A stretch of 64,000 nucleotides of DNA from NCBI GenBank assembly GCA_900557195.1, contig USRT01000001.1, positions 1 to 64,000 on the forward strand, read 5' to 3'. The stretch is from an uncultured Clostridium sp. (GTDB taxonomy: Bacteria; Bacillota; Clostridia; TANB77; CAG-508). The notes below the pieces were generated by a model. The model did no database searches, was not told the origin of the DNA, and saw nothing but the letters and a program-made list of their open reading frames with translations. A program made the translations under genes and the position numbers. Shown one piece after another: positions 36,692-47,600 of the stretch. Every line of letters begins with the position of its first letter. Within the stretch, counting starts at the first letter, position 1.

Positions 36692-37510
36692 TTATGCACT
36701 TTTTAATTCTAATCTTAATTTATCAGCAATCATTGCTATAAATTCTGAATTTGTAGGTTTACCTTTACTTGCAGATACTGTATAGCCAAATATATTTTCA
36801 ACTGTATCTGTCTGTCCTCTTCCCCATGCTACTTCTATTGCATGACGAATAGCACGTTCAACTCTTGATGGGGTAGTTTTATATTTTTGTGCTATATCTG
36901 GGTATAATTGTTTTGTAATTTGATTAATTACATCAATATCATTTACTACCATCATGATAGCTTCTCTTAAATATTGATATCCTTTTATGTGTGCTGGAAC
37001 TCCTACTTCATGAATAATATTTGTTACTAATGCTTCTAAATTCTCTTCTGATTTTTTATTTTCTGAATCTATTTCTATATATTGAGCTTTTATTTCTCTA
37101 CTTAAAAAGTTATTTTTATTTTGTGATGGTTGGAAATATTTTAGGTCTTTTACTCTTTTTATTAATAGATTAATATCTATTGGTTTTACAACATAGTATT
37201 GTGCACCTAAATTAATAGCTCTTTGAGTAATCTTATCTTGTCCTACTGCTGAAAGCATAATGCAAAGTGGAAATTTTTCCATATGTATAGCATTTAATTT
37301 TTCTAATACTCCTAATCCGTCTAAATGTGGCATTATAACGTCTAAAAGTACTATGTCTGGTCTTGTGCTTACTATCATATCGAAAGCTTCATTTCCATTT
37401 TTTGCCATACCTATTACTTCCATTTCGTCGTCTTTTTCTAAATAACTTGCTAAAGTCATAGAAAATTCATTATTATCATCAGCAATTAAAACCGTAATTT
37501 TCTCTTTCAC
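36692..37510 (-). CDS. spo0A: Sporulation master regulator Spo0A
   Basis: Response regulator that commits cells to sporulation. The 272 residues have a receiver domain (IADDNNEF acidic pocket; phosphoacceptor Asp in IVLLDVIMP, near residue 56; VVKPID Lys), a linker, and the Spo0A DNA-binding domain with HEVGVPAHIKGYQYLREAI and the recognition helix region TPSRVERAIRHAIEVAWGRG. The start is GTG at 37508-37510 with GGGGG upstream. Its two CGG triplets are out of frame. Its presence shows that the host belongs to the endospore-forming Clostridia. Confidence 0.95.
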   Translation of the reverse strand: MKEKITVLIADDNNEFSMTLASYLEKDDEMEVIGMAKNGNEAFDMIVSTRPDIVLLDVIMPHLDGLGVLEKLNAIHMEKFPLCIMLSAVGQDKITQRAINLGAQYYVVKPIDINLLIKRVKDLKYFQPSQNKNNFLSREIKAQYIEIDSENKKSEENLEALVTNIIHEVGVPAHIKGYQYLREAIMMVVNDIDVINQITKQLYPDIAQKYKTTPSRVERAIRHAIEVAWGRGQTDTVENIFGYTVSASKGKPTNSEFIAMIADKLRLELKSA

Positions 37511-37625
37511 ACTAAATTCCCCCTGTTAATAAATTTGTAAATATTTTACAATTAAAATTATAAACCGTTTTCCAAAAATTTGCAATACCTTTCTGGAAAT
37601 TTTTTCTAATTTTCTGTTTTTTCGT

Positions 37626-38261
37626 TTAATTTTCAATATTTTTTCTGATGTTTTTTTCTTTTATAACTTTATAATTTAGTATTTTAAAATTATTTTTATC
37701 ATTATTAGCTATTAACCTATCTTTTTCTTCGTTATTAACTTCTATTGTACATTCTACGAAATTTTCATACTGGGTATTTATGATATAAATATTGTTTTTC
37801 TTACAAAAATATTTCAAACTTTCAAAGTCACTATAATTTATTGTTATAGATAACTCCATTCCACATTCTTCTTTTACATATGTTACTTTTTCTAATGCTT
37901 TAATAGTTGCTTCCGAATATGCTCTAACAAGTCCTCCCGTGCCAAGTAGAATTCCTCCAAAATACCTAGTTACAATAACTAATATGTTACTTATATTATT
38001 CTTTTCTATAATATTTAATATTGGAGCTCCTGCCGTTCCACTTGGCTCTCCATCATCACTAAATTTTTTTATAATCTCATTTGGATTTTGTACAGAATAT
38101 GCATAACAATTATGCCTTGCATCATAATATTTTTTATTAATTATATTTATTATTTTTTCTGCTTCCTTACTTGTTTCTATATAGAAAACATTAGCAATAA
38201 ACTTAGATTTTTTTTCTACAATCTCAGCTTGTACGTTTTCTTCTTTAATTGTTTTAAACAT
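37626..38261 (-). CDS. yigZ: YigZ/IMPACT-family protein
   Basis: 211 residues. The N-terminal UPF0029 (IMPACT) domain shows KSKFIANVF, KYYDARHNCYAYS, and FSDDGEPSGTAGAPIL (~residues 70-85), followed by VTRYFGGILLGTGGLVRAY. The C-terminal DUF1949 domain has a ferredoxin-like fold. The family is conserved but its biochemical role is unclear; links to translation control come from the eukaryotic IMPACT homologue. AGAGG precedes the ATG. Three out-of-frame CGG triplets (TCG GAA, ACG GGA, ACG GCA) leave the frame intact. Confidence 0.9.
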   Translation of the reverse strand: MFKTIKEENVQAEIVEKKSKFIANVFYIETSKEAEKIINIINKKYYDARHNCYAYSVQNPNEIIKKFSDDGEPSGTAGAPILNIIEKNNISNILVIVTRYFGGILLGTGGLVRAYSEATIKALEKVTYVKEECGMELSITINYSDFESLKYFCKKNNIYIINTQYENFVECTIEVNNEEKDRLIANNDKNNFKILNYKVIKEKNIRKNIEN

Positions 38262-38282
38262 ACTAAAAACCTCTTTTACTTT

Positions 38283-39597
38283 TTATCTTTGCATCCCTGC
38301 TGTATATCCCGTACTATATGCAATTTGAAGATTAAAACCTCCTGTATAAGCATCAACATCTATAATTTCACCAGCAAAAAATAATCCCTCCACTTTCTTT
38401 GATTCCATTGTCTTAGGGTTTATTTCTTTTATATCAATTCCTCCTGCTGTAATTATTGCATCATCTATATCTCTAAATTCTCTAAGTGTTAATGTCATAC
38501 CTTTTAGTATATTAATAAAATTCTTTCTTTCCTCTTTTGTAATTTCATTTACTCTTTTATTTGGAGAAATATTACTAATTTCTACTATCGGCTCTATCAA
38601 TTTCTTTGGTAACAAGTTATCTAACGAATTTCTAAATAATTTATTACTTTGCTCTTTAAAATCTCTTATTAATCTTAATTCAAGCTTTTCTATAGATAAA
38701 GCTGGTTTTAAATCTATAATTAACTTTATATTTCCTTCTCTTAATAATTCTTCAACATTCTTATATCTCAATAAATGTGCTGAACCACTTAATATTGTTG
38801 GACCTGAAACTCCAAAATGAGTAAAAATCATTTCCCCAAAATCTTCATAAATAACTTTATTATTTTTTACATCTTTAATTTTAATTGAAACATTTTTTAA
38901 AGTTAATCCCTGTAATTTTTTACATAAACTTAATGAATCTATAATACTACTTTGCTTTAATATTGTTTCTGTCTCGCTTTTCTTATCTGTAACAGTAATA
39001 GGTACTAATGATGGTTTTATTTTTGTTATAGTATGTCCTAAATTTCTTGCTAAATTATATCCATCACCTGTTGATCCAGTATTTGGATAACTCTTTCCTC
39101 CAGTTGCTAAAATTACTTTATCAGCATTTTCAAACATATCTATTTTTTCTTCATTTACATATCTTATACCTTTTACTGCTCCGTTTTTTAGTTTCTATTT
39201 TAACCACTTTACTATTTGTTCTAATATCAATTTTTAGTTCTTTCATTCTTCTAATAAATGCATTTACTACATCTTTAGATTTATCTGATACAGGAAATAT
39301 TCTATTTCCTCTTTCTTCTTTAACTTCTACACCTTGCTTCTCTAAAAAAATAATAATATCTTTATTTGTATAATTTTGAAAACTACTATATAGAAACTTA
39401 CCGTTTCCAGGAATATTTGAAATAAAATCTTTTATATCTAAACTACTTGTTATATTACATCTGCCTTTTCCTGTAATTAATAATTTTCTTCCTAAATCAT
39501 TCATTTTCTCAAATACTATTACTTTATCACCTTGCTCGGCTGCAGTAATAGCACTCATCATACCAGCAGGTCCTCCTCCAATTACTACTACTTTCAA
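38283..39597 (-). CDS. HI0933/BaiN-type flavoprotein oxidoreductase; +1 skip at CGGA (residue 139)
   Basis: A FAD-dependent oxidoreductase family related to BaiN. Skipping C at CGG 39181-39183 gives ETKKGAVKGIRYVNEEK and one 437-residue protein of family length. Landmarks: N-terminal FAD loop VVIGGGPAGMMSAITAAEQG (residues 3-22), GKGRCNITSS, then after the skip VILATGGKSYPNTGSTGDGY, FGVSGPTILS, and C-terminal FFAGEIIDVDAYTGGFNLQ. The substrate is uncertain. It ends 21 bp before the yigZ start on the same strand. Other CGG triplets (ACG GGA, AAC GGT) are out of frame and harmless. Confidence 0.93.
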
Positions 39598-39618
39598 ATC
39601 TTCCTCCTATAAAAATTA

Positions 39619-40864
39619 TTACATTATATTTTGTATTGCTTTCATAACACCTAACTTACCATATTCATATGTCAAACCACCTTGCATAAATGCTACATAT
39701 GGTGGACGTATCGGAGCATCACAACTTAGCTCTATTGATGAACCTCCGAGTAAATGCTCCTGCTGCCATAATAACCTTATCCGTATATCCAGGCATATCC
39801 CAAGGTTCTGGTATAGAGTTTGAATCTATTGGTGATCCCATTTGAATTCCTTGACAATATTTAATTAGTTTTTCTCTATCTCCAAATTCTATTGTTTGAA
39901 CAATATCTGATCTCTTTTCATCAAATTCTGGATCCAATTTATATCCTAATTCTTTTAGCATCTTACTTGCGAATACAGCTGTTTTTAAGCTACTTGCAAC
40001 TACATTTGGAGCTAAAAACAATCCCTGCAGAATAGATTTATTTATTCCTAAGCTTGGTCCTACTTCTTTTCCAAGTCCTGGAGCAGTTAATCTTTCAGCT
40101 GCCAAATTAACTAATTCTTTAGTTCCAGCAATATATGCTCCATTTGGCGCAATTCCTCCACCTAGATTTTTTATTAATGAACCTACTATTACATCTGCTC
40201 CCAAATGTGTTGGTTCTATTTTATCTACAAATTCACCATAACAATTATCAACCATTATAATTGCATCTTTGTTTACACTTTTTATTAATTTAATTACTTT
40301 TTCCATTTTCTCTAAACTAATACTTTTTCTTAATGCATATCCTCTAGAACGTTGTATCTCTATTAATTTAACATTACCTTTTTTCACTCTTTCTTCTATT
40401 GCTTCATAGTTAAAATCATTATCTATTAAATCTATTTGTTCATATTTTACTCCAAATGACTTTAAAGAGCTCGGATTATCTGTAATTCCAATTACTTCAT
40501 CTAATGTATCATATGGCTTTCCACAAATGCTTAAAAATGTATCTCCTGGACGCAAAAAAGCAAATAACGCAACAGTTAAAGCATGTGTCCCTGAAATAAA
40601 TTGTGATCTAACAACAGCATCTTCTGTTCCTAAAACTTCAGCATATACTTTTTCTATTGTATCTCTTCCTATATCTCCATATCCATACCCTGTAGTACTT
40701 CCAAAATGCATATCTGATATATTATATTTTTGAAATGCATTTAATACTTTTAATGAATTAAATTCACAAACTCTATCTATTTCCTCAAAAACTCCATTTA
40801 TTTCTTTTGTTACCTTCTCTGCCAAATTTATTACTTCATTACTAATTCCAAATTTAGTATACAT
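39619..40864 (-). CDS. Aluminium-resistance/methionine gamma-lyase-like PLP enzyme; +1 skip at CGGA (residue 373)
   Basis: A PLP-dependent enzyme of the family annotated as aluminium resistance protein or methionine gamma-lyase-like. The frame opens with AGGAAG upstream and shows FISGTHALTVALFAFLRPGD and IMVDNCYGEFVD; the PLP lysine is probably in VGSLIKNLGGGIAPNGAYIAGT. CGG 39746-39748 then interrupts it. Skipping the C gives AGAFTGGSSIELSCDAPIRPPY and the conserved tail AFMQGGLTYEYGKLGV, for 414 residues. A standard reading would end eight codons later and lose about 35 conserved residues. Confidence 0.92.
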
Positions 40865-40936
40865 TTTATTACTTCCTTTCTATTTTTTATTGTTTACTAG
40901 AGCATTTTATATTATAGAATAAAATCAGACATCATT

Positions 40937-41188
40937 AATATTCACCATTCACATAGCATAGCTTATTTAAAAGCACATACTAGCATAGCTAATTGTTTAA
41001 TATATACTTTTTAAAACCAATCGTCGATGGCAATAAAATTTAACTTTCCTCTTCTATATATTGCGTGGTATAAAGCTAATTCCTACTACTCGCCCGCCAC
41101 GCTTCAAGATTGGTTTTAAAAAGTATATATTAAACAATTAGCTATGCGGTAACATTATCTCTTAAATAAAATATCTGTGAATTGTAAC
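40937..41188. repeat. Palindromic element, family 1 (full copy, perfect arms)
   Basis: Arms at about 40979-41018 and 41105-41144 pair over 40 bp without mismatch but differ from the arms of the other copies. The core (ACCAATCGTCGATGG, GCGTGGTATAAA, GCCCGCCACGCTTCAAG) and the flanks (AAAAGCACATACTAG, GCGGTAAC, TCTCTTAAATA) match. Ends are TTCACA and TGTGAATTGTAAC. It occupies most of the spacer between two minus-strand genes. Confidence 0.88.
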
Positions 41189-41266
41189 TATTTTTTTATA
41201 AACTGATATTTAAGAACTTTATTACTATATTAGAAAATCCTTTACACAATAGAAACTTTAAGATAA

Positions 41267-42994
41267 CTAATCTGCCATATAAAAAATTTCTCCATATCCT
41301 AAATCAACTCTATAATACTTTCCTATAAATTGTGGCTGTATTTCTTCTATTTCATAAGTAGGCTCTAAAATCACATTCCCTTGTGAATCAATTATCCCCC
41401 ACTTTCCATCTTTTTTCACTCCTGCATAACCATAAATATTAAGTTCTGTTACCATATCATATATATATTCTACTTTAGTATTTCCATTTCTATCAACAAA
41501 TCCCCAAGATTTATTTTGTTTTTTAGCAAATAAATTTTGATTATTTATAGCTTGTATATTAGATATTTCTTTTCCGTTAAAATCAAAATATTTCATATCA
41601 TTTGAATTATATATTTTTATATAGTTATTTGTTATATCTACTTCACCATTTTTGGTTGATGAAATAATATTCATATTTTTATCAATTAATTCTACAGTTT
41701 CGTCCTTTATTCCTTGTATTACATTTGTTCCTTCTAATTTTTGTAGCACATCATATTGAAGTTCTACTTTTATCTGTTCGTTTATATCAATTATTCCTAA
41801 TTTTGTAGCATCTTGAACAATAAAGTAATCATCAAATAAATAATCTATAAAAGTATATTTATTACTTACTAATATATTATTATCTTTATCTACTATTCCA
41901 AAATTTTCATTTATATCTATACTTATTGAATAATTCTTATTTTGTGTAGATATTATACTTATAAAATTATTATTGTTTAATTTTTGACCTTTATTATCAA
42001 ATATAATAACTTCATTATTCTTTTGAGCATTAATTAAATTACCTGCTATTATTATATTGTCATATTCAACAGGAACTATTAGTTCTCCACCTAAGTTATA
42101 TATTCCCTGCTTTCCTGACTTTTGTACAATTACTAAATTATTAATAGTATCAAATTGCATATCTTCATATTCATGCGTTAATATTAATTTTTTATTTATA
42201 TAAAACCCTGCTTGTCCATTTTTAAAAGCTACTAAATATGCATTTTCATCATCATCTATATAATTGATTCTTGCAATTTCATTATATTCTGTTTTTAATA
42301 TCATTTTTCCTTTATAGTTAATATAACCATATCTATAACCTGATTCTGTTTTTATAGATACAATAAATCCTGTACTTTTATTATGATCTCTATTTATAGA
42401 ATATTTATCTGCTTCAATAGAATCATATTTTATATTAATTATTTCTTTTCCATCTATATTAATAACTCCAGTTTTACCATCTCTTTTTACTATTAACATT
42501 CCCTCTTTAAACTCTAAAGCCTCAATATTTTCATATATTGGCTTTGTTATTATATTTCCATCAAAGTCTATTAAACCATATTTACCATTTTCTTTGTATT
42601 TTAAAACACCTTTTTCATATGGAATATTATCTAAATTTTCTTCTCTTTTAATTGCTTCAACTCTTTCATAGTTACTAAATAAAACTTCTTTATTTTTATT
42701 ATATACTTTTGTTTCATAATTTCCTGTTTCAGCATTATAATTGTTCATACAAATAAAAATATCTTTACTTGGATTTGGTATTTGTATCATGTCAAAATTT
42801 GTTTCCACAATTATTTCTCCATTTTTATTAATAACACCATATTTATCATCAAAAACTAAAAAATAATCTCTTTTTTCTACTTCTTCAAAATTTATTTCAT
42901 ACTTATTGTTTTTAGCAAAACTTTTATAAATAAAAAACGCAAATAACATTAACAAGATTATAAAGATTATTATTAATTTATTTTTTGACTTCAT
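41267..42994 (-). CDS. WG-repeat protein with N-terminal membrane anchor
   Basis: 575 residues: an N-terminal membrane helix (residues 5-25), then about ten WG-type beta repeats of 35-45 residues. Clear units include YGLIDFDGNIITKPIYE, KTGVINIDGKEIINIKYD, FGIVDKDNNILVSNKY and KWGIIDSQGNVILEPTYE. Such proteins probably form surface-exposed beta propeller-like scaffolds; function unknown. It lies 18 bp downstream of the CNNM gene and may be co-transcribed with it. It has no in-frame CGG (one AAC GGA out of frame). Confidence 0.88.
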   Translation of the reverse strand: MKSKNKLIIIFIILLMLFAFFIYKSFAKNNKYEINFEEVEKRDYFLVFDDKYGVINKNGEIIVETNFDMIQIPNPSKDIFICMNNYNAETGNYETKVYNKNKEVLFSNYERVEAIKREENLDNIPYEKGVLKYKENGKYGLIDFDGNIITKPIYENIEALEFKEGMLIVKRDGKTGVINIDGKEIINIKYDSIEADKYSINRDHNKSTGFIVSIKTESGYRYGYINYKGKMILKTEYNEIARINYIDDDENAYLVAFKNGQAGFYINKKLILTHEYEDMQFDTINNLVIVQKSGKQGIYNLGGELIVPVEYDNIIIAGNLINAQKNNEVIIFDNKGQKLNNNNFISIISTQNKNYSISIDINENFGIVDKDNNILVSNKYTFIDYLFDDYFIVQDATKLGIIDINEQIKVELQYDVLQKLEGTNVIQGIKDETVELIDKNMNIISSTKNGEVDITNNYIKIYNSNDMKYFDFNGKEISNIQAINNQNLFAKKQNKSWGFVDRNGNTKVEYIYDMVTELNIYGYAGVKKDGKWGIIDSQGNVILEPTYEIEEIQPQFIGKYYRVDLGYGEIFYMAD

Positions 42995-43012
42995 CTATAT
43001 CAAACCCTCTTT

Positions 43013-44338
43013 TTACTCTTTTTCTTCTGTTTTCTCTTCAACATTCTGGTTATTATTTTTACATGCTTTTACCCACATTATTCTTTTTTCTTCATATTCT
43101 TCTATTTTATATGTTACATCTTTGGTTTCTACTATAACTTCTTCTCCTTCTTCTGGCAAACGCCCTAATTCTTCTAATAAGTATCCAGATAAAGTATCAT
43201 AATCTCCTTCTGGAATGTTGATATTTAATATTTTCTTTAGTTCATATATTGCTACACTTCCACTAATTAAAAATGTGTTTTCATCTATTTTTTCATATTC
43301 ATTTTCTACTTCATCATACTCATCAAAAATATTTCCGACCAATTCTTCTAAGATGTCCTCCATTGTTACTAATCCTGATGTTCCACCATATTCATCAACT
43401 ACTATAGCCATCTGTTTTTTATTTTTTTGTAACTCTTTAAATATCTCATTTATTGGTTTAGATTCTGGTACAAAATATGCATCTCTTATTATATTTTTTA
43501 TTTTAATTTGTTTTTTTCCACTTAATGATTTTAAGATATCTTTAACAAATAATATTCCTTTTACATTATCTATTGTTTCATCATATACTGGTATTCTACT
43601 ATATTTGTATTCATCTATTTTATCTAATATTTTATAAATATCTTCATCAATATCTATTGCAAATATATCTGTTCTATGTGTCATAACCTCTACTGCTGTT
43701 GTGTCATTAAATTCAAAAACGTTATTAATCATTTCTTTTTCTTCTTCATCTATAGTTCCTTTTTCTTCACCTTCATCAATCATCATTTTTATTTCTTCTT
43801 CTGTTACAGCTTGTTCATCGTCTTCTGAAACACCAAATATTTTAGATACTAAATTTGTAGATGCAGTTAATAATTTTACAAATGGTGCAGTAACAGTAGC
43901 AATAACTTTTATAACTCCTATACTCGCAAAAGATATCTTTTCATAATATTTCATTGCAAGTCTTTTTGGAACTAATTCTCCAAAAACTAATGTAAAGAAT
44001 GATAATATAATTGTTATAATAATAATTGAAATGCCTCTCCATACATCTACAGAAATCATTGGTAACACTTTATTTAATATTGGTGCTAAAATATCTGCAA
44101 AAGTATCTGATGCAAAAGCACTTGATAAAAATCCTGCCAAAGTAATTCCTATTTGTATAGTAGCTAAAAACTTACTTGGATTTTTTAACATTCTTACTAT
44201 TTGCTTTGCTTTTTTATTACCTTCCTTTGCCATTTTTTCGATTTTTGTATCATTTAATGATATAAATGCAATCTCTGTTGCTGCAAAATATGCATTTAAT
44301 AATATTAATATTACTAAAAATAATATATTAATTAACAT
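43013..44338 (-). CDS. CNNM/CorC-family membrane protein (hemolysin C-like)
   Basis: 441 residues. An N-terminal DUF21 (CNNM) domain has four membrane helices (residues 1-25, 60-85, 95-120, 135-155) with ATEIAFISLND near the start. A CBS-domain pair follows (MTHRTDIFAIDID..., VPESKPINEIFKELQKNK), and a C-terminal CorC_HlyC domain with DTLSGYLLEELGRLPEEGE. The family is implicated in Mg or other divalent cation efflux. A strong promoter lies at 44385-44413. A GTC GGA (LVGN) is out of frame. Confidence 0.9.
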   Translation of the reverse strand: MLINILFLVILILLNAYFAATEIAFISLNDTKIEKMAKEGNKKAKQIVRMLKNPSKFLATIQIGITLAGFLSSAFASDTFADILAPILNKVLPMISVDVWRGISIIIITIILSFFTLVFGELVPKRLAMKYYEKISFASIGVIKVIATVTAPFVKLLTASTNLVSKIFGVSEDDEQAVTEEEIKMMIDEGEEKGTIDEEEKEMINNVFEFNDTTAVEVMTHRTDIFAIDIDEDIYKILDKIDEYKYSRIPVYDETIDNVKGILFVKDILKSLSGKKQIKIKNIIRDAYFVPESKPINEIFKELQKNKKQMAIVVDEYGGTSGLVTMEDILEELVGNIFDEYDEVENEYEKIDENTFLISGSVAIYELKKILNINIPEGDYDTLSGYLLEELGRLPEEGEEVIVETKDVTYKIEEYEEKRIMWVKACKNNNQNVEEKTEEKE

Positions 44339-44384
44339 AAACTATTCCTTCCTTTGTTTTATATCTTATATTTTGACGTATATA

Positions 44385-44413
44385 ATTATATATTGCTATT
44401 AAAATTATGTCAA
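44385..44413 (-). promoter_or_regulatory. Strong sigma-A promoter of the CNNM gene
   Basis: On the minus strand TTGACA (44408-44413) and TATAAT (44385-44390) are both perfect and separated by exactly 17 bp. The right end of the family-1 palindromic element lies 40 bp upstream. Confidence 0.85.
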
Positions 44414-44452
44414 TGCAAGATTTGGAAGATTTTGCTATTTTTATTAATTTTT

Positions 44453-44692
44453 GTTACAAATTACAGCTTACTTAAAATTACATACAAATCTAGCAAGAGT
44501 TTAATATATATTTTTAAAAAGCAATCACAGATAGTACTAAGGTTTAATCTTTCTCTCCTATATAATGTGTGGTATAAAAATAATTTCTACTGCTCACTAA
44601 CCACTCTTCAAGATTTATTTTTAAAAAAATATATTAAACTCTTACTAGTCGGTAACATTAGATCTAAAATCAGAACAGCTGTGAATAGTACC
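44453..44692. repeat. Palindromic element, family 1 (degenerate copy)
   Basis: Ends GTTAC and GTGAATAGTACC; arms around TAGCAAGAGTTTAATATAT and ATATTAAACTCTTACTAG. The core is decayed (AAGCAATCACAGATAGTAC, GTGTGGTATAAA, CCACTCTTCAAGATT). Its right end touches the stop region of the Cna-B protein gene, which ends right after its LPRTG motif. Confidence 0.75.
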
Positions 44693-44697
44693 TACTT

Positions 44698-47600
44698 TTA
44701 TCTACCAGTTCTAGGAAGATTTTTAATTCGTACTTCTTCTTTATACACTTTAGTCATATGTTCGTCTTCATCCCAAACCATAAATCCTTTATTATACCCT
44801 TCTATCTTGGTTTTATTTGTAAAAGCTTCATCATTTTCTACATTACCATTTACAGTTACATATACATATGGACTTATTACCGATTCAAAACCAACATCTA
44901 CTGTTCCAAAATCAGTTTTAAATTCAGTTACATATTCATCATTATCTAATTGTAAATTAGTAAAATCTATATAATTATTTACTTTTGTATTTAATTTTCC
45001 CTTTAATAATCTATAATCATTCTTGTTAGTCTTATAATACACAGAATAGCTTAAGTCTTGATTATATGTACCTGTTACTAATTTTGTAATTTTTGTATAA
45101 TCAGTTGGCAATACATCATACCAAACAAAATTATCTAATTTCACATTACCAGTATTTTTTATCTTAAAATTATAACTAATCTCTTGATTTGCAGTTGCCT
45201 GAATTATTCCTGTTTTTTCAATTTCTACATTAGGTTTTTCTGATTCATTTGTAATTCCTAATTCCACTATTTCCTCATTTGTTTTTATTTCTGCTAAAAA
45301 TTCATTTTTATTTAATAAATACCACTTTGCACTTTCCACTTCTTTTATTATATATACTCCTTTATCCAATTTTTTAGTAATTGCAATTCCATTTTTATCT
45401 GTAACTATTTTATCTACTAATTTTTCATTTGAATCATATACTTCAAATTTAACATTTTCAATTGGTGAACCTGATTCTAATCCATTTATAAAATTATCAT
45501 CTTTACTTGTTTTTACAATCTTTATTTTTCCTTTTATTCTTTCATTTGTAATATTTAATTTTGAAATTACATCTTGCTTAACATTCACCTTTAATATCTC
45601 ACTATTTAAAACATGCATTTCATCTGTTTTTATTTCTTTAATTTTATATTCTCCTATTGGAAGTCTAGTTGTAATCGCCTTTCCATTTTTATCTGTCTTA
45701 ATTTTCTCTACTACTTTACCTTCTAAATCTATTACCTCAAATTCTACACCTTCTAATTTATATTCTTTATTTTCTGCATCAACTTTATACACTTCAATTT
45801 GCCCTTTTAATTTTTCATTTTTTATTGTAAGTTCTGCTACATCATTAGCTTCTATTTTTGCATAATACAGGTCTTTTGATAACTTATATATCTTATTTGT
45901 TTTAGTCTCTTTTATTGTTACAATTCCTGCTCTAATATTATCTACATATGCAATTCCATCTTTATCAGATATAGCAGTATATTTATATCCATCCTTATCT
46001 GTAATTTCAAATTCAACATCACGTACTGGTATATTTTTATTATCTAAATCTACTTTATGAATTTTTAAACTACCTTTTTTATGTTCATTTTCAAACTGCA
46101 TATTTTTAATTTTATCTTCTTCGACGGTTATTGTTTTAGGTTCTTCGTTTAAAATATATTCTTCATTTGTGCCTAAACTTACTTCTTTTACTTTATATTC
46201 TCCTATTGGAAGTTTAGATGTTTTTGATTCTCCATTTTTATCTGTTTTAACTGTTTCTACAATTCTATTATTATTATCTATAATTTGAAATTCAACATTT
46301 GCTAATTTTACTTCATTATAATCTTTATCTACTTTTATAATTTTAATTTGACCTTTTCTTTTCTCATTTTCTACTTTAATTTCAGAAATCTCATTCCACT
46401 TTATTGTTACATCTTTATCTAATGCTATTTTATATTCCTTTTTTGTTACAGTTTCTTTTAAAGTGTAGTTTCCTGTATTAATGCCTTTTACTTCTGCTAC
46501 TCCATTTGCATCTGTTGTAAGATGTTTTACTATTTTGCCTTTTGAATCAATCAAATCAAATTCAACACCACCTAGTGTTATAGAATTATCATCTTTATCT
46601 ACTTTTACTATTTTTAAATCACCTTTTTTATGTTCATTCTCTACAGTTATTGTTTTGATATCATTATATTCTAAATTAATTTTATTTTCTTTTGTATCTA
46701 AAATATATTCATTTTTACTTTCTATTTCTTTTGCAACTATTGTTCCTTGCTTTAAGTTTTTTATATGTATTTCTCCATTTTTATCTGTGGTATAATCTCC
46801 TATATTTGTACCATTTTCATATTTAAAGTTAAACTTTACTCCTGATATTTCTTCTTTTGTTTCTTTATCTATTTTTGTTAATTTTATATTCGATTTATAT
46901 GCATTTATGTCTAGTTTTTCATCTTCTATTATATCTGAATATGAATCTACTGTTACTGCATAATTCTGAGTATTTTTATCTCTTGCTTCTCCATAATATA
47001 CAGGATAATTTTGACACTTACCTTCAATTTTTATTTTTCCTGTTATATTATCAGTAATAGATTTTTTAGGAATCATAACTTTAAATTTTTCTCCTGATGT
47101 AAATGTATTTTTATTGTTTCCATTTATATCTGAAATATAACTACCTTCTGGAAAGCCCTCTATACTTTTTATTGTATAGCCAGACATTGATGTAGAAGAT
47201 GTAACAGTATACTTTTGTGAATAATAATCATTATTTTCATCTTGAGTAAAATTACCCAATTTAGTTATTTTTATAAGTCCATTAGCCTTCGGAGTCTCTG
47301 TTCCATTGTATCCTAAATCAACTAAATGATATATTGCATCAATTACCTTTTTTCCTCTTCTTTGTATATCTTCTAAATTTTGTCCATTAATAGTTGTTTC
47401 TCCAGGTCTAAAATATGTACGAATATCTTCTAATTTATATCCTCTTATAATCCAATATCCTGCTTGTTTTGTTGCAAGATATGCGTCATCTTCTGTTTCT
47501 ACTCCTAAACTTTTAGCACTTACATATGGATATCCATGTCTATAAACTCTCCACAATCTTTCATCTGATAATGCTTTTTTTAAATCTACATTGTAACCTG

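Noticed and set aside
44354..44974. Plus-strand open frame of ~200 codons across the Cna-B 3' end
   Set aside because: It crosses a palindromic element and the antisense of a clear gene; translation is low complexity.
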